NCBI GenBank assembly: GCA_013375455.1
Contig: JABXJT010000015.1
Coordinates: forward strand, 17,839-81,838
Direction: 5' to 3'
Length of the DNA: 64,000 bases
Source of the DNA: Candidatus Helarchaeota archaeon
GTDB taxonomy: Archaea; Asgardarchaeota; Lokiarchaeia; Helarchaeales; HEL-GB-A
Below the pieces are notes generated by a model, which saw nothing but the letters and a program-made list of their open reading frames with translations, was not told the DNA's origin and did not search any database. Shown here piece after piece: positions 17,188 through 25,023 of this stretch; the stretch's first letter is position 1; each line of letters opens with the position of its first letter. The position numbers and the translations under genes were made by a program.

Positions 17188-18582
17188 TCATATTGAAGAT
17201 TTTATTTCCTCCGCTGCTGTTACTATTTTCTCTAAGGGGTTTGAAAATAAATCGTCGACTTGTTTAAGCCGGAAAAACACCCCTGAGGTGACTTCTGGTC
17301 GAAATAGCTGCGTGCCGCTATCCAAACACATGGCTGCCGCAAGACAAGGTGAAACAAAACCAGAGCTATGTCGAATTAAATTATTATTAAGTGTAAAGGC
17401 ACCAATTCCTCCAGCTCCTCCTTCATCATGTGCGAATTTGGTTAACCCAAGTCCAATACCCATGATCCGACCACAGTCCGGATCTGGCAGACCACCTGAT
17501 TCAAACATGCACAAATCACTAAACCCAGAAAACACGGATGCAACTGATTGGGCGGCGCGGCTAGCACCAACATTAACTATGCTAGCAGCTAATAGCCCTG
17601 CACACATATATGCATTCCAACGAGGATAATCTTTTGCAGTATACATCCGATATCCCGAGAAAACTTTTGCAGGAAATCCTCGTCCCTGTTTAAGAACTTT
17701 ATCTTCTAACCCTATACGAATCAAACTCGATACAACATCCCCCACGGTTCCCTCTTTATTTTGCTCAATTAAATCCAATACGAGTCGATCCCCATTGAGT
17801 CCCTGGTACGCTAATCCTAACAAATGATATCTTTCAAACCAACCTAACGCATTCCCCATTTCAAATTGCGCCGCTTGATCTACAATAGATGCTAGGACAA
17901 CTGCATCGAAGGTTCTTTTTTCCGCTAAGGCAACGATGTGGTTAATTGTTATCGTTTTAAACCCGGTTCCTAACCCTTCCTGCACTGTCGTCGGCTGAAG
18001 CAAGCTAAAAATTGGGTTCCCGGGTTGAAACGCCATTGTCTGGGGATAGCGACCCAGCAAGACATTCTTTAGGATGTTCACGCCATCAGGATCCGTGTTT
18101 GGGGTGACATCAAAAATTTCAGAAAGAGCTTGCCCCATTGCAACGGCTGTGATGCTTAAGGGAGGATCCCGACCTGAAGATGCAATCATCCGTTGAAACG
18201 GAATTTTAACCATTATAATATCATTTCCAGGTAATACTTGAGCAAATGTCCCATCTTTACCCTTATTATAGGAAACTTGGATGAGTTTATCCAATTTTTC
18301 AGCTATGTTAGCCGCATTAGCTACAATATTCCAGTCTCGTGCATGCCAGGGCATATTTATTTCATCTTGACGGGAAGTAGAGCTATACCCGACTTTTCCC
18401 TGCCGAAGCATTCTTTCTATTTTTTTAAGATTCACAAAAGCGGTGCTCTTTAAAAAAGTCAAGACGCGATTCATATAAGGATTATTTAACGGACTTAAGG
18501 TTTCGATTGGTAAATCTTCAGCTAAACACTTCCCAAGATCATTATAGATGTCTATCTTATCCTCAAATTTCACATACTTCAC
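17188..18582 (-). CDS. mcrB: methyl/alkyl-coenzyme M reductase beta subunit
   Basis: A 464-residue beta subunit, normal length being about 440. Strong family blocks include WFERYHLLGLAYQGLNGDRL, EGTVGDVVSSLI and, near the C-terminus, AAAMCLDSGTQLFRPE. Gene order mcrB-mcrG-mcrA lacks the mcrD and mcrC genes that usually sit between B and G in methanogens; this compact order is seen in alkane-type clusters. The ATG at 18582 is 26 nt after the stop of a small upstream gene, and the set is probably one transcript starting near 18880. Confidence 0.93.
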   Translation of the reverse strand: MKYVKFEDKIDIYNDLGKCLAEDLPIETLSPLNNPYMNRVLTFLKSTAFVNLKKIERMLRQGKVGYSSTSRQDEINMPWHARDWNIVANAANIAEKLDKLIQVSYNKGKDGTFAQVLPGNDIIMVKIPFQRMIASSGRDPPLSITAVAMGQALSEIFDVTPNTDPDGVNILKNVLLGRYPQTMAFQPGNPIFSLLQPTTVQEGLGTGFKTITINHIVALAEKRTFDAVVLASIVDQAAQFEMGNALGWFERYHLLGLAYQGLNGDRLVLDLIEQNKEGTVGDVVSSLIRIGLEDKVLKQGRGFPAKVFSGYRMYTAKDYPRWNAYMCAGLLAASIVNVGASRAAQSVASVFSGFSDLCMFESGGLPDPDCGRIMGIGLGLTKFAHDEGGAGGIGAFTLNNNLIRHSSGFVSPCLAAAMCLDSGTQLFRPEVTSGVFFRLKQVDDLFSNPLEKIVTAAEEIKSSI

Positions 18583-18607
18583 CTTTTGATGCTATAAGAG
18601 TAGCATC

Positions 18608-18850
18608 CTATGTTTTATATTTCTTTTCCATGTCAGCGACCATTTCCGCTAAACGCTTCCGGATGTGTTCCTTTGCGGCTTTAACTGCTTCCAAAGGTCC
18701 ACGAACTGCTAAGTAATATGGGGAATCAAGATCTTTGGGGGCAATTAACTTCAAATTGAATTTTTCGATCACTTCTGTTAACAATTCTTCCAGATTTGGA
18801 GTGCCGGGCGGAAATCGGAGGTCATATTCTTCTTCTTTAGCCACGATCAT
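18608..18850 (-). CDS. small protein leading the Mcr operon, 80 aa
   Basis: Not recognised. This acidic and basic mixed small protein (MIVAKEEEYDLRFPPGTPNL at the start) has an alpha/beta pattern: an N-terminal strand, helix EELLTEVIEKFN, strand LKLIAPKD, strand YYLAVRGP, helix LEAVKAAKEHIRKRLAEMV. This could be a ferredoxin-like or KH-like fold. It is not McrD, which is about 150 residues with other motifs. As the first gene of the operon it may be an assembly or maturation factor. A TATA-like stretch lies near 18905-18893, and TTAAACAGTAA (minus strand, 18871-18861) partly matches the palindrome found near the CoA-transferase genes. Confidence 0.65.
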   Translation of the reverse strand: MIVAKEEEYDLRFPPGTPNLEELLTEVIEKFNLKLIAPKDLDSPYYLAVRGPLEAVKAAKEHIRKRLAEMVADMEKKYKT

Positions 18851-18961
18851 GACCTTTTGATTACTGTTTAAGATTAAATTATTTCAGATATTTAACTTAT
18901 TTTTAACTTTCGGATTGATCCCTTCCAAAAAATAAGAATCATAGTAAAAATAAGGTGTATT

Positions 18962-19708
18962 TTAACTATCTCGAAGTTTTAACTTCATTTTTTTTATGAT
19001 GACCTTGCTCCATGCACCCATTTTGACTTCTTGTTTTTCTTTACTTGAAAGTTTCATCCACGCGCGCATGAACATCGCTTTTGTTCCTTTTGGCTCCTTC
19101 TCCCAATCGCGCCGTTTCCACCCGGTGATAATAGTATCAAAAATTCGCCCCCCTTCAAGTTCAATGTCCTCCCAATCCCCTTCAATAACTTCCGCTTCCG
19201 ACTCTGCTTGGGCTGATGCCGCGGGTGCTGAAGGGATGGCGGTGGCAATGGCATGAATGGGTGCAGGGGTTCGCCTTCGGAAAGGCGGGGCTTCACTAAC
19301 TCGCTTGGCTGCTACGCGAGGCGGGATTGCAACTTGTTTGGATTTCTTAATCAATAATTGAAGTAATTGTGCATTGACCTGCTGCTGTAACCTGTGATGC
19401 AACGTGTCCAGATCGTTTTTCAACTTCTTCAAATAAGTGTAATCAAGATTCCTAAGGCTTTCGGAAACATTTTTATCCATCGAAGCAAGGCGATTGTTCT
19501 CTAGAACAGTGAAACCTCCCGAAAGTTTCTTATCCAATAGATTAATTAGGTTAGTTAGCTCTTTGAAGGCTTTCCCCTGATCTACAAGCCCCCGCTCTAC
19601 CCTCTGCAATACTTGCGTTTGTGCCGCAGTTATATCACTGATCACACGCACGATCTGAGCGAGATGTCTCTTTTCTAGCTCGTCCATTTCATCCATAGTG
19701 TGTTCCAC
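18962..19708 (-). CDS. coiled-coil protein with C-terminal globular domain, 248 aa
   Basis: No family recognised. Residues 1-110 are predicted long helices (IVRVISDITAAQTQVLQRVE and LRNLDYTYLKKLKNDLDTLH) that likely form a coiled coil. A Pro/Ala-rich linker with Arg clusters follows (residues about 125-165), then an acidic stretch and a compact basic C-terminus (TKAMFMRAWMKLSSKEKQEV). There is no membrane segment. It is upstream of the Mcr operon by 111 nt on the same strand, with its own TATA-like element near 19737-19728, so it is probably a separate unit. Confidence 0.6.
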   Translation of the reverse strand: MEHTMDEMDELEKRHLAQIVRVISDITAAQTQVLQRVERGLVDQGKAFKELTNLINLLDKKLSGGFTVLENNRLASMDKNVSESLRNLDYTYLKKLKNDLDTLHHRLQQQVNAQLLQLLIKKSKQVAIPPRVAAKRVSEAPPFRRRTPAPIHAIATAIPSAPAASAQAESEAEVIEGDWEDIELEGGRIFDTIITGWKRRDWEKEPKGTKAMFMRAWMKLSSKEKQEVKMGAWSKVIIKKMKLKLRDS

Positions 19709-19795
19709 ACAGGTATTCTAACCTTCAAATTATTTATAAAATTCTGGTATTATTCATATAAATCCAAAATTTTATTCCAATTCTCCATCTACCCA

Positions 19796-20126
19796 TTGGG
19801 AGTAGACCAGCCCTAAGGTTATCAGGCAGTGCGCCCGTCGCCAGGTTCAGGCCATCCAGCTCACTGTTCATCTCCTTTCAGATTGGTTCTGCTGTTCTGG
19901 AGACCTGAAGGGAGTTACCCCGCTATGCTTAAAGAGATTATGGATTCTTACTCATTTAACAGGAGGGACTGCTCGGTTTCAAACGGAGCTTGGGAGTATC
20001 CCCGACTTGTGCGAGCACCCGCTGAGCAATGGGAGGATCAATTTCCTGAAACCCACGTGCTCTTTGAGCAATAAATACTTCACCAAGAGAAAATGGTGAG
20101 CTTAAATGACTAAATGGGCTCATCCT
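19796..20126. other. GC-rich intergenic element: candidate structured RNA or mobile-element remnant
   Basis: In a 595-nt gap between genes, about 330 nt are much richer in GC than the surrounding intergenic DNA. On the plus strand several stems can be drawn: TTCAGG (19846-19851) with CCTGAA (19904-19909), enclosing TCCAG with CTGGA; GAGCAC (20013-20018) with GTGCTC (20057-20062), enclosing TGGGAGGA with TCCT and CCCA; and TCACCA with TGGTGA (20080-20099). On the minus strand a 55-codon frame (20123-19956) has protein-like composition, for example GEVFIAQRARGFQEIDPPIA. I could not match SRP RNA or RNase P RNA core motifs, so identity is open. Outside this element, 20127-20303 holds only the DUF99 promoter region. 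Confidence 0.35.
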
Positions 20127-20147
20127 ATTTAAACTATTGGAAAACTA

Positions 20148-20174
20148 TTGCGCATTTGGTAATTTTGCGCATTT
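20148..20174. repeat. direct repeat TTGCGCATTT upstream of the DUF99 gene
   Basis: TTGCGCATTT occurs at 20148-20157 and 20165-20174, a spacing of 17 nt, about 55 nt upstream of a TATA-like TATATAATTAAG near 20229-20240 that serves the DUF99 gene. Possible activator half-sites; inference only. Confidence 0.3.
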
Positions 20175-20303
20175 CTTTCCTTATGAGTTTTTATAGATTT
20201 TTATAGGTTTTGAAGGTTCTATTGATATGATATATAATTAAGAGCGCAGTCTTTAATAGATTTTGAGGATTTTTCAGCAAAACGGTAAATTGAAGGGTAG
20301 TGG

Positions 20304-20903
20304 ATGGATCCCATAAAATTTCGGGAGATAAAAAAGGAAATTCGCATCATAGGAGTTGATGATTCTCCCTTCATCCCAAGGACTGAGGGAACGACTCGAG
20401 TGTTTGGCGTGGTGTTCAGGGGGCGGCTGTGGATTGAGGGCGTCCTACAAACAATCATTAAAATCGATGGATTTGATGCTACCCAAAAGATTAGCGAAAT
20501 GATTACCTCTTCACCTCACCATGGTCAATTACGCGTGATAATGCTAGCAGGAATTACCTTTGGTGGATTCAACATAGTCGATATTAATAAATTGTTTGAA
20601 AGGACTCAGCTACCCATCATCGTGGTGTGCGAAAAGGAGCCAGATCTCCAATCCATTAAAATTGCCATAGAACATCTCTCTGATTGGGAGAAGCGCTGGG
20701 AAATCATCCAAAATACTGGACCAATTTACAAATATCACACGAAAGAGGACGTTAAAAACCCCGTTTTCTTTCAAATCAAAGGACTAGAATTAAAAGATGC
20801 TCAGCAGATTCTTAAAATCAGTGCCGGGGTGAGCCATATCCCCGAACCACTTCGCGTCGCGCACCTCATAGGGCGTAGTTTTTTAAATGTCAGTAAAATT
20901 TAA
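20304..20903 (+). CDS. DUF99 family protein (endonuclease V-like fold)
   Basis: A 199-residue archaeal DUF99 protein. The block IIGVDDSPFIPR near the N-terminus, then TTRVFGVVFRGRLWIEGVL, LRVIMLAGITFGGFNIVDIN and LPIIVVCEKEPD are the standard features of the family. DUF99 is structurally related to endonuclease V, with acidic residues in the first block equivalent to metal ligands, but its biochemical role has not been established in general knowledge I can name. It has its own promoter and converges with the MFS gene, overlapping its stop by 4 nt. Confidence 0.85.
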   Translation: MDPIKFREIKKEIRIIGVDDSPFIPRTEGTTRVFGVVFRGRLWIEGVLQTIIKIDGFDATQKISEMITSSPHHGQLRVIMLAGITFGGFNIVDINKLFERTQLPIIVVCEKEPDLQSIKIAIEHLSDWEKRWEIIQNTGPIYKYHTKEDVKNPVFFQIKGLELKDAQQILKISAGVSHIPEPLRVAHLIGRSFLNVSKI

Positions 20904-22132
20904 CAGACTTGATGCCTCTCTTTCTCGAATCTCCGCAAAAAAATCAATACTAAGAAAAATGCAATAATATAAATAATTCCAGAGATTAAATAAGAAACTC
21001 GAATACCTGGACCAATATTTTCCGGGCTAGGGCTATATACCCCAATTATATAAGCCATTATAATTGGCCCCAGTGCATTGCTAGTATATCTGAAAGTATT
21101 ATAGACTGATGTTCCCGTGGCCCGACAGGGTTCTGAAACTGAATCGATTATTAATGCCTGTAAAGTCGGCCATGCCAACCCCAATCCAAAAACTAGAATT
21201 CCTGCAATGATGACTAATTGAACTGGTGTGGTTATAATTGATTGGACCAATATTAGTGGTCCCGCAACGCTAAATCCTATTAAAATCATTTTACTTCGTC
21301 CAATTTGATCACTATATTTACCTCCCAGGAAGAAACCCAATGTCATCAGGAGTACGAGGGGAATCATGAATATACTAAAAATACTCGCCTCAATTCCAAG
21401 CGACAGTGCAAATAAGGCAATATAAGCTAATAAACTTGCGAACACAAAAATTGAAAGACAATCCACCAACACTGTGAACAAAAATAGGCGGTTCTTGAAA
21501 ATTTCCTGCCGATAATTAATTTTAACCTCCTGCTTTTTAACACGTGAAATTGGAGATTCATTTATAAAAAAGTAAATTAATGCCATACTAATCAATATCA
21601 CCCCAAAATGCAAGAAAAAGGCATAATTAGGTATATCTACAAAAATCCCACCTAAAGGCAGACCCACTGCATATCCTACTGTCATAGCCGCTATATAGCG
21701 TCCCATAGCCCTTCCGCGTTTCTCGGAAGGAAATAAATCCCCTAACAGAGCTTGAATGACACTAATATATGCTCCACTACCTTGAATGAGTCGAAAGATG
21801 ATGAGCTGATAAATAGTTTGAGACACTCCGCAGAGCAGCGTGCCTGTGGCAAATATCCCCATCCCGATTAAAAGCGTATTCTTTCGCCCAATCCTGTCAC
21901 TCAATTTCGCAATAGGTATCTGAAAAACCACTTGAGTAATTGAAAAGGCGCCCACAGCAATGCCACTTAAAAAAACGTCGCCTACTAATTCTAATGCATA
22001 AATTGCCAAAATTAAATTAACTAACCCCACGCCTAGCATTCGAACGAATGCAGCAAAAGACAGAATATTTAAATTTCTCATTGCAGATATATCTTTTCCT
22101 TCATCTTGTAGCTCTCTATGACTTTCATTCAT
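20900..22132 (-). CDS. MFS transporter, drug/sugar exporter-like
   Basis: A 410-residue protein with 12 predicted transmembrane helices. The loop between helices 2 and 3 carries the MFS motif A-like KLSDRIGRKNTLLIG, repeated in the second half as KYSDQIGRSKMILIG. Helix 5 has YAVGLPLGGIF, resembling the exporter motif C. Substrate is unknown; drug or small-molecule export is most likely. It stands alone between convergent DUF99 and divergent hypothetical genes. Confidence 0.85.
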   Translation of the reverse strand: MNESHRELQDEGKDISAMRNLNILSFAAFVRMLGVGLVNLILAIYALELVGDVFLSGIAVGAFSITQVVFQIPIAKLSDRIGRKNTLLIGMGIFATGTLLCGVSQTIYQLIIFRLIQGSGAYISVIQALLGDLFPSEKRGRAMGRYIAAMTVGYAVGLPLGGIFVDIPNYAFFLHFGVILISMALIYFFINESPISRVKKQEVKINYRQEIFKNRLFLFTVLVDCLSIFVFASLLAYIALFALSLGIEASIFSIFMIPLVLLMTLGFFLGGKYSDQIGRSKMILIGFSVAGPLILVQSIITTPVQLVIIAGILVFGLGLAWPTLQALIIDSVSEPCRATGTSVYNTFRYTSNALGPIIMAYIIGVYSPSPENIGPGIRVSYLISGIIYIIAFFLVLIFLRRFEKERHQVC

Positions 22133-22249
22133 CGCTTAACACTAAATTCTAATTGTTTTTAACTTTTCGAGGATTAGTTAATAATTAATATAACTTAAGA
22201 TAATGAATTTTAATTAAATAACTCAAAAAATCTAAGGGATGTTATCTTT

Positions 22250-23527
22250 TTGGTTGATTTAATACTACCTTTTATCGGGGGCGAGCACCCGTTTTCACCG
22301 GCTGATTTTGAAGCCATTGAAATGGCTTCAGTTTTAATGGATGCAGAATCTGAGAGAAAGAAAAAAGAAACCTTTCTCGGGATTTATAAAACCTACCTAC
22401 CGCTTTGGATTATTTCAATTGATGGGAGAAATGGAATAATGGTGGAAGCCCTCATCTTAAATACCGATCACTTTCGGATGCGCCGGTTCGATAAAGCAAC
22501 AGATCTCGATCCACAGCGGGATTTGACTCCCGGAACTATTGATGATTTTATCTCAAAATTGCGCCATTATGAATCGAGAATCAATGCCTACCAAAAAGAA
22601 ACTAGTATCAAATTGGATGGATACTTAAATCCATCAATCGCTGCCGAAGTACGGTTATTATTTGATTATTTAGAACAGAGAAACATCCACGAATTCATGA
22701 TAATGTCCAAACGCCTATCTCAACAATCAGCAGAGCTGATGTGTGCGCCGATTATTTCTGCTTTCCATGTAGATGTCCAAAAAATAATACATGATTTCTA
22801 CCAAATTCCCATTATCATTAACTCGCAGTTGCTAGAACTATTCAGCGAATTCGGGAATGTAACGCGAGAATATGTCAGCAAAGTGAGAGACTTGAGTCAA
22901 AAAACCAGCATGGTGAAACCGGATGATACTTTCAAGACTCAAAACCGAATGGCAAATAATCTTACCAATGAACTCCTCAGTTTCCGAGATGCGAAAAATC
23001 GTTCTATAAAGCACCTACGGGGTCAATGGGATGAGATAAGTAATATAAATGAAAAAATACAGCATGGCTATTTAAATTTGATATCCTCCGTCTTCAAGAC
23101 AAAAAGTCAGGTTCTCGAATTGGGAGCGCCACTTGATAGAGCTAGTCAGCGCGGGGAAGCATTTTCCGTGTTAATGCCGATATACCTTGCCATTTTCAAG
23201 GAAAAGAAGAATCGAGTAGCTTATTTTCCGCCACTAATACTTAATTTTGCTAAGAAAAAGGATCTAACCCGTCCCAAAGGGCTTGAAACCTTGAAACACC
23301 AGATGGATCACGCCTATACAAAGAAACTCCCACCCGGGATCTCCGAAATTGAAGACCAGAACCTTCTATCTCAACCTAGCACCCAACAATTATTTAACGA
23401 TGGAGTACATAAACTCCGGGAGACTAAGATCATCGATTCAAAAACCTACGTTCGCATAATGGATGCGTACAATGAGTTTTTCCAGAAAGCTTATGCTTCT
23501 GGGACGCCTCCTAAAACACAGCTTTAG
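22250..23527 (+). CDS. hypothetical protein, 425 aa
   Basis: No family recognised. The start is TTG 22250 with a purine-rich AAGGGATG about 10 nt upstream; an ATG in the other frame at 22239 stops quickly. The sequence is soluble and mostly helical in the middle (residues about 110-290), with an N-terminal segment including IGGEHPFSPADFEAIEMAS and a small alpha/beta patch, LWIISIDGRNGIMVEALILN. No enzymatic motif is visible. It may be a scaffold or regulator. Codon use matches neighbours. Confidence 0.6.
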   Translation: MVDLILPFIGGEHPFSPADFEAIEMASVLMDAESERKKKETFLGIYKTYLPLWIISIDGRNGIMVEALILNTDHFRMRRFDKATDLDPQRDLTPGTIDDFISKLRHYESRINAYQKETSIKLDGYLNPSIAAEVRLLFDYLEQRNIHEFMIMSKRLSQQSAELMCAPIISAFHVDVQKIIHDFYQIPIIINSQLLELFSEFGNVTREYVSKVRDLSQKTSMVKPDDTFKTQNRMANNLTNELLSFRDAKNRSIKHLRGQWDEISNINEKIQHGYLNLISSVFKTKSQVLELGAPLDRASQRGEAFSVLMPIYLAIFKEKKNRVAYFPPLILNFAKKKDLTRPKGLETLKHQMDHAYTKKLPPGISEIEDQNLLSQPSTQQLFNDGVHKLRETKIIDSKTYVRIMDAYNEFFQKAYASGTPPKTQL

Positions 23528-23545
23528 GAGATTTCTGACCTTTAT

Positions 23546-24022
23546 TTATTGTAAAACTAATACCATTTTCTTTTGTCGTTCTTTAAATCCGCACTTTTCA
23601 TAAGCTTTGACCGCTTGGATATTTTCTTTCTCCACATTCAAAGTGCAGAGGCGAATATTCCGTGATATTAATTGTGATTTGAGGGATTCACACAACCGTT
23701 GAAATAATCCCTTCCCTCGAAATTGCTGTGTTATTATGACTTCAACGAGATCCGCCGAGTTTTCCTCTTTTAATACGGGTGGGCGGTTAGTAATCGCGCA
23801 ATGTATGAATCCGACTGCTTTATTCTCATGATCTAAAACTATTACAATGTGGTTTTTATTCTTAAGCATAGTTTTAAAGTATAGTTCTGCAAGTTCCTTG
23901 GATAACTGCTCAGGCTTGGTTCCATAAAACAGTAAATCATATTTAAAATGATCACTCTGCATTTCCCACCATAACGCCACGAGATCTTCTAGATCCGATA
24001 GAGTCGCGTTCCTAACTTTCAT
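23546..24022 (-). CDS. GNAT-family N-acetyltransferase
   Basis: A 158-residue GNAT protein. It starts MKVRNATLSDLEDLVALW, has the beta-4 VGFIHCAITNRPP segment, and the acetyl-CoA pyrophosphate loop QFRGKGLFQRLCESLK, followed by CTLNVEKENIQAVKAYEKCG, the normal C-terminal substrate-side motif. It would acetylate an amine on a small molecule or protein N-terminus; substrate cannot be assigned. It converges with the 425-residue gene and precedes the broken HepT frame. Confidence 0.85.
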   Translation of the reverse strand: MKVRNATLSDLEDLVALWWEMQSDHFKYDLLFYGTKPEQLSKELAELYFKTMLKNKNHIVIVLDHENKAVGFIHCAITNRPPVLKEENSADLVEVIITQQFRGKGLFQRLCESLKSQLISRNIRLCTLNVEKENIQAVKAYEKCGFKERQKKMVLVLQ

Positions 24023-24077
24023 ATCATCTCCCCAAAAATCGCAAATTATAATAAAAAAATATTTTAATTATGTTATC

Positions 24078-24362
24078 TCAGGTGCTTTTTTCCTCTAAGA
24101 ATTTTGCGATAAATTTCCTAAACGATTTGAAGTCATCTATATTCTTTAAATGTGAAACCAACTCCTGTTTATCAACATCTAAATATGCATGAATAATAAT
24201 ATTCCGAAGTCCAGCCATTTTATGGATTTTTTCTGCAAAATCTTCAGGAATTATGTTATTTTTTCCTAAAATTATAATTATATCTTTATACTCCTTGGGT
24301 TTTTCTAAATTTTCAATTGAAATAATATGATTACTATTTATAATCCCTTGGATTCCTTGATA
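24078..24362 (-). pseudogene. HepT-like (DUF86) toxin remnant, N-terminus missing
   Basis: The C-terminal two thirds of a HepT-like RNase are clear: QGIQGIINSNHIISIE, then KMAGLRNIIIHAYLDVD with the R-N-x3-H-x-Y catalytic motif intact. The normal first 30-40 residues are absent: the frame runs instead into the antisense of the neighbouring YkgJ-like gene, and the only start available is a TTG at 24386 in that foreign DNA. No MntA nucleotidyltransferase partner is near. I read it as a truncated toxin left after a DNA join at about 24362. Confidence 0.6.
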
Positions 24363-24372
24363 CGGTGGTCCC

Positions 24373-24879
24373 GTGACGGCCTGCAAGAAGTGTGGACAAT
24401 GCTGCTACACCTATCCCTGCGCGCTGCATCCGGACGACGTGCCCCGGATCGCCGCATTTCTCGGCATCTCAATAAAGAAGACCATCGCCAGGTACTTGAT
24501 CTGGGATTTCTGCGCCGATGACACCGGGAGAGACGTCTTCTACCTGTGCCCCAAGCGGAAGGGTGATTTGGGACTCGTGGCGGATTACCGATGGGCAATG
24601 GAGCGATTCCGCCCGTGCATCTTTTTGAGCAAGGACAGGCTGTGCCGCATCCATGATGTGAAACCCTTGGGTGGTAGGCTATCGTGGCACCTTACCTCGC
24701 ATTACACCAAGCGGGACGCAGTGCGGGAATGGAAGGATAGCCCCCTCCTGAATAAATTCTTCCCGAAGGATCATTCTTTTTTCGAGAAACTCCACCGGAA
24801 TCTTTACGTTACGACCCTCCTCGACTTGTTTTCCCTGATTTCTGTCCTCTCGCGAAGTGGGATTGGAAAGGTTACTTGA
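24373..24879 (+). CDS. YkgJ-like cysteine cluster protein
   Basis: A 168-residue protein opening with the cysteine cluster CKKCGQCCYTYPC (residues 4-16) and a later pair in PCIFLSKDRLCRIHDVKP, the typical YkgJ/UPF0153 layout thought to bind zinc or an Fe-S cluster. The start is GTG, and GGTGGT precedes it closely. It is notably GC-rich with codons unlike both neighbours, and it begins exactly where the HepT remnant breaks, indicating arrival by transfer or rearrangement. Function of the family is not established. Confidence 0.8.
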   Translation: MTACKKCGQCCYTYPCALHPDDVPRIAAFLGISIKKTIARYLIWDFCADDTGRDVFYLCPKRKGDLGLVADYRWAMERFRPCIFLSKDRLCRIHDVKPLGGRLSWHLTSHYTKRDAVREWKDSPLLNKFFPKDHSFFEKLHRNLYVTTLLDLFSLISVLSRSGIGKVT

Positions 24880-25023
24880 TCTTTTTTTGAAGATAACTAA
24901 TTAAATCAAGACGGATATCAAATAATTTATGATTTGATTTCTCAAGGGAACAACCAATATTTTTAATGATTAAAAATCTAAAATCAATAATTTCTTAAAG
25001 ATATTTCTCCTTATTGCATTAAT

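Noticed and set aside
19796..20126. SRP RNA or RNase P RNA for the GC-rich element
   Set aside because: I looked for the SRP helix 8 core (GGAAGG-AGCA) and for the RNase P CR-I and CR-V blocks that pair as P4. Some fragments are suggestive, but the key paired blocks do not fit, so I left the element unassigned.
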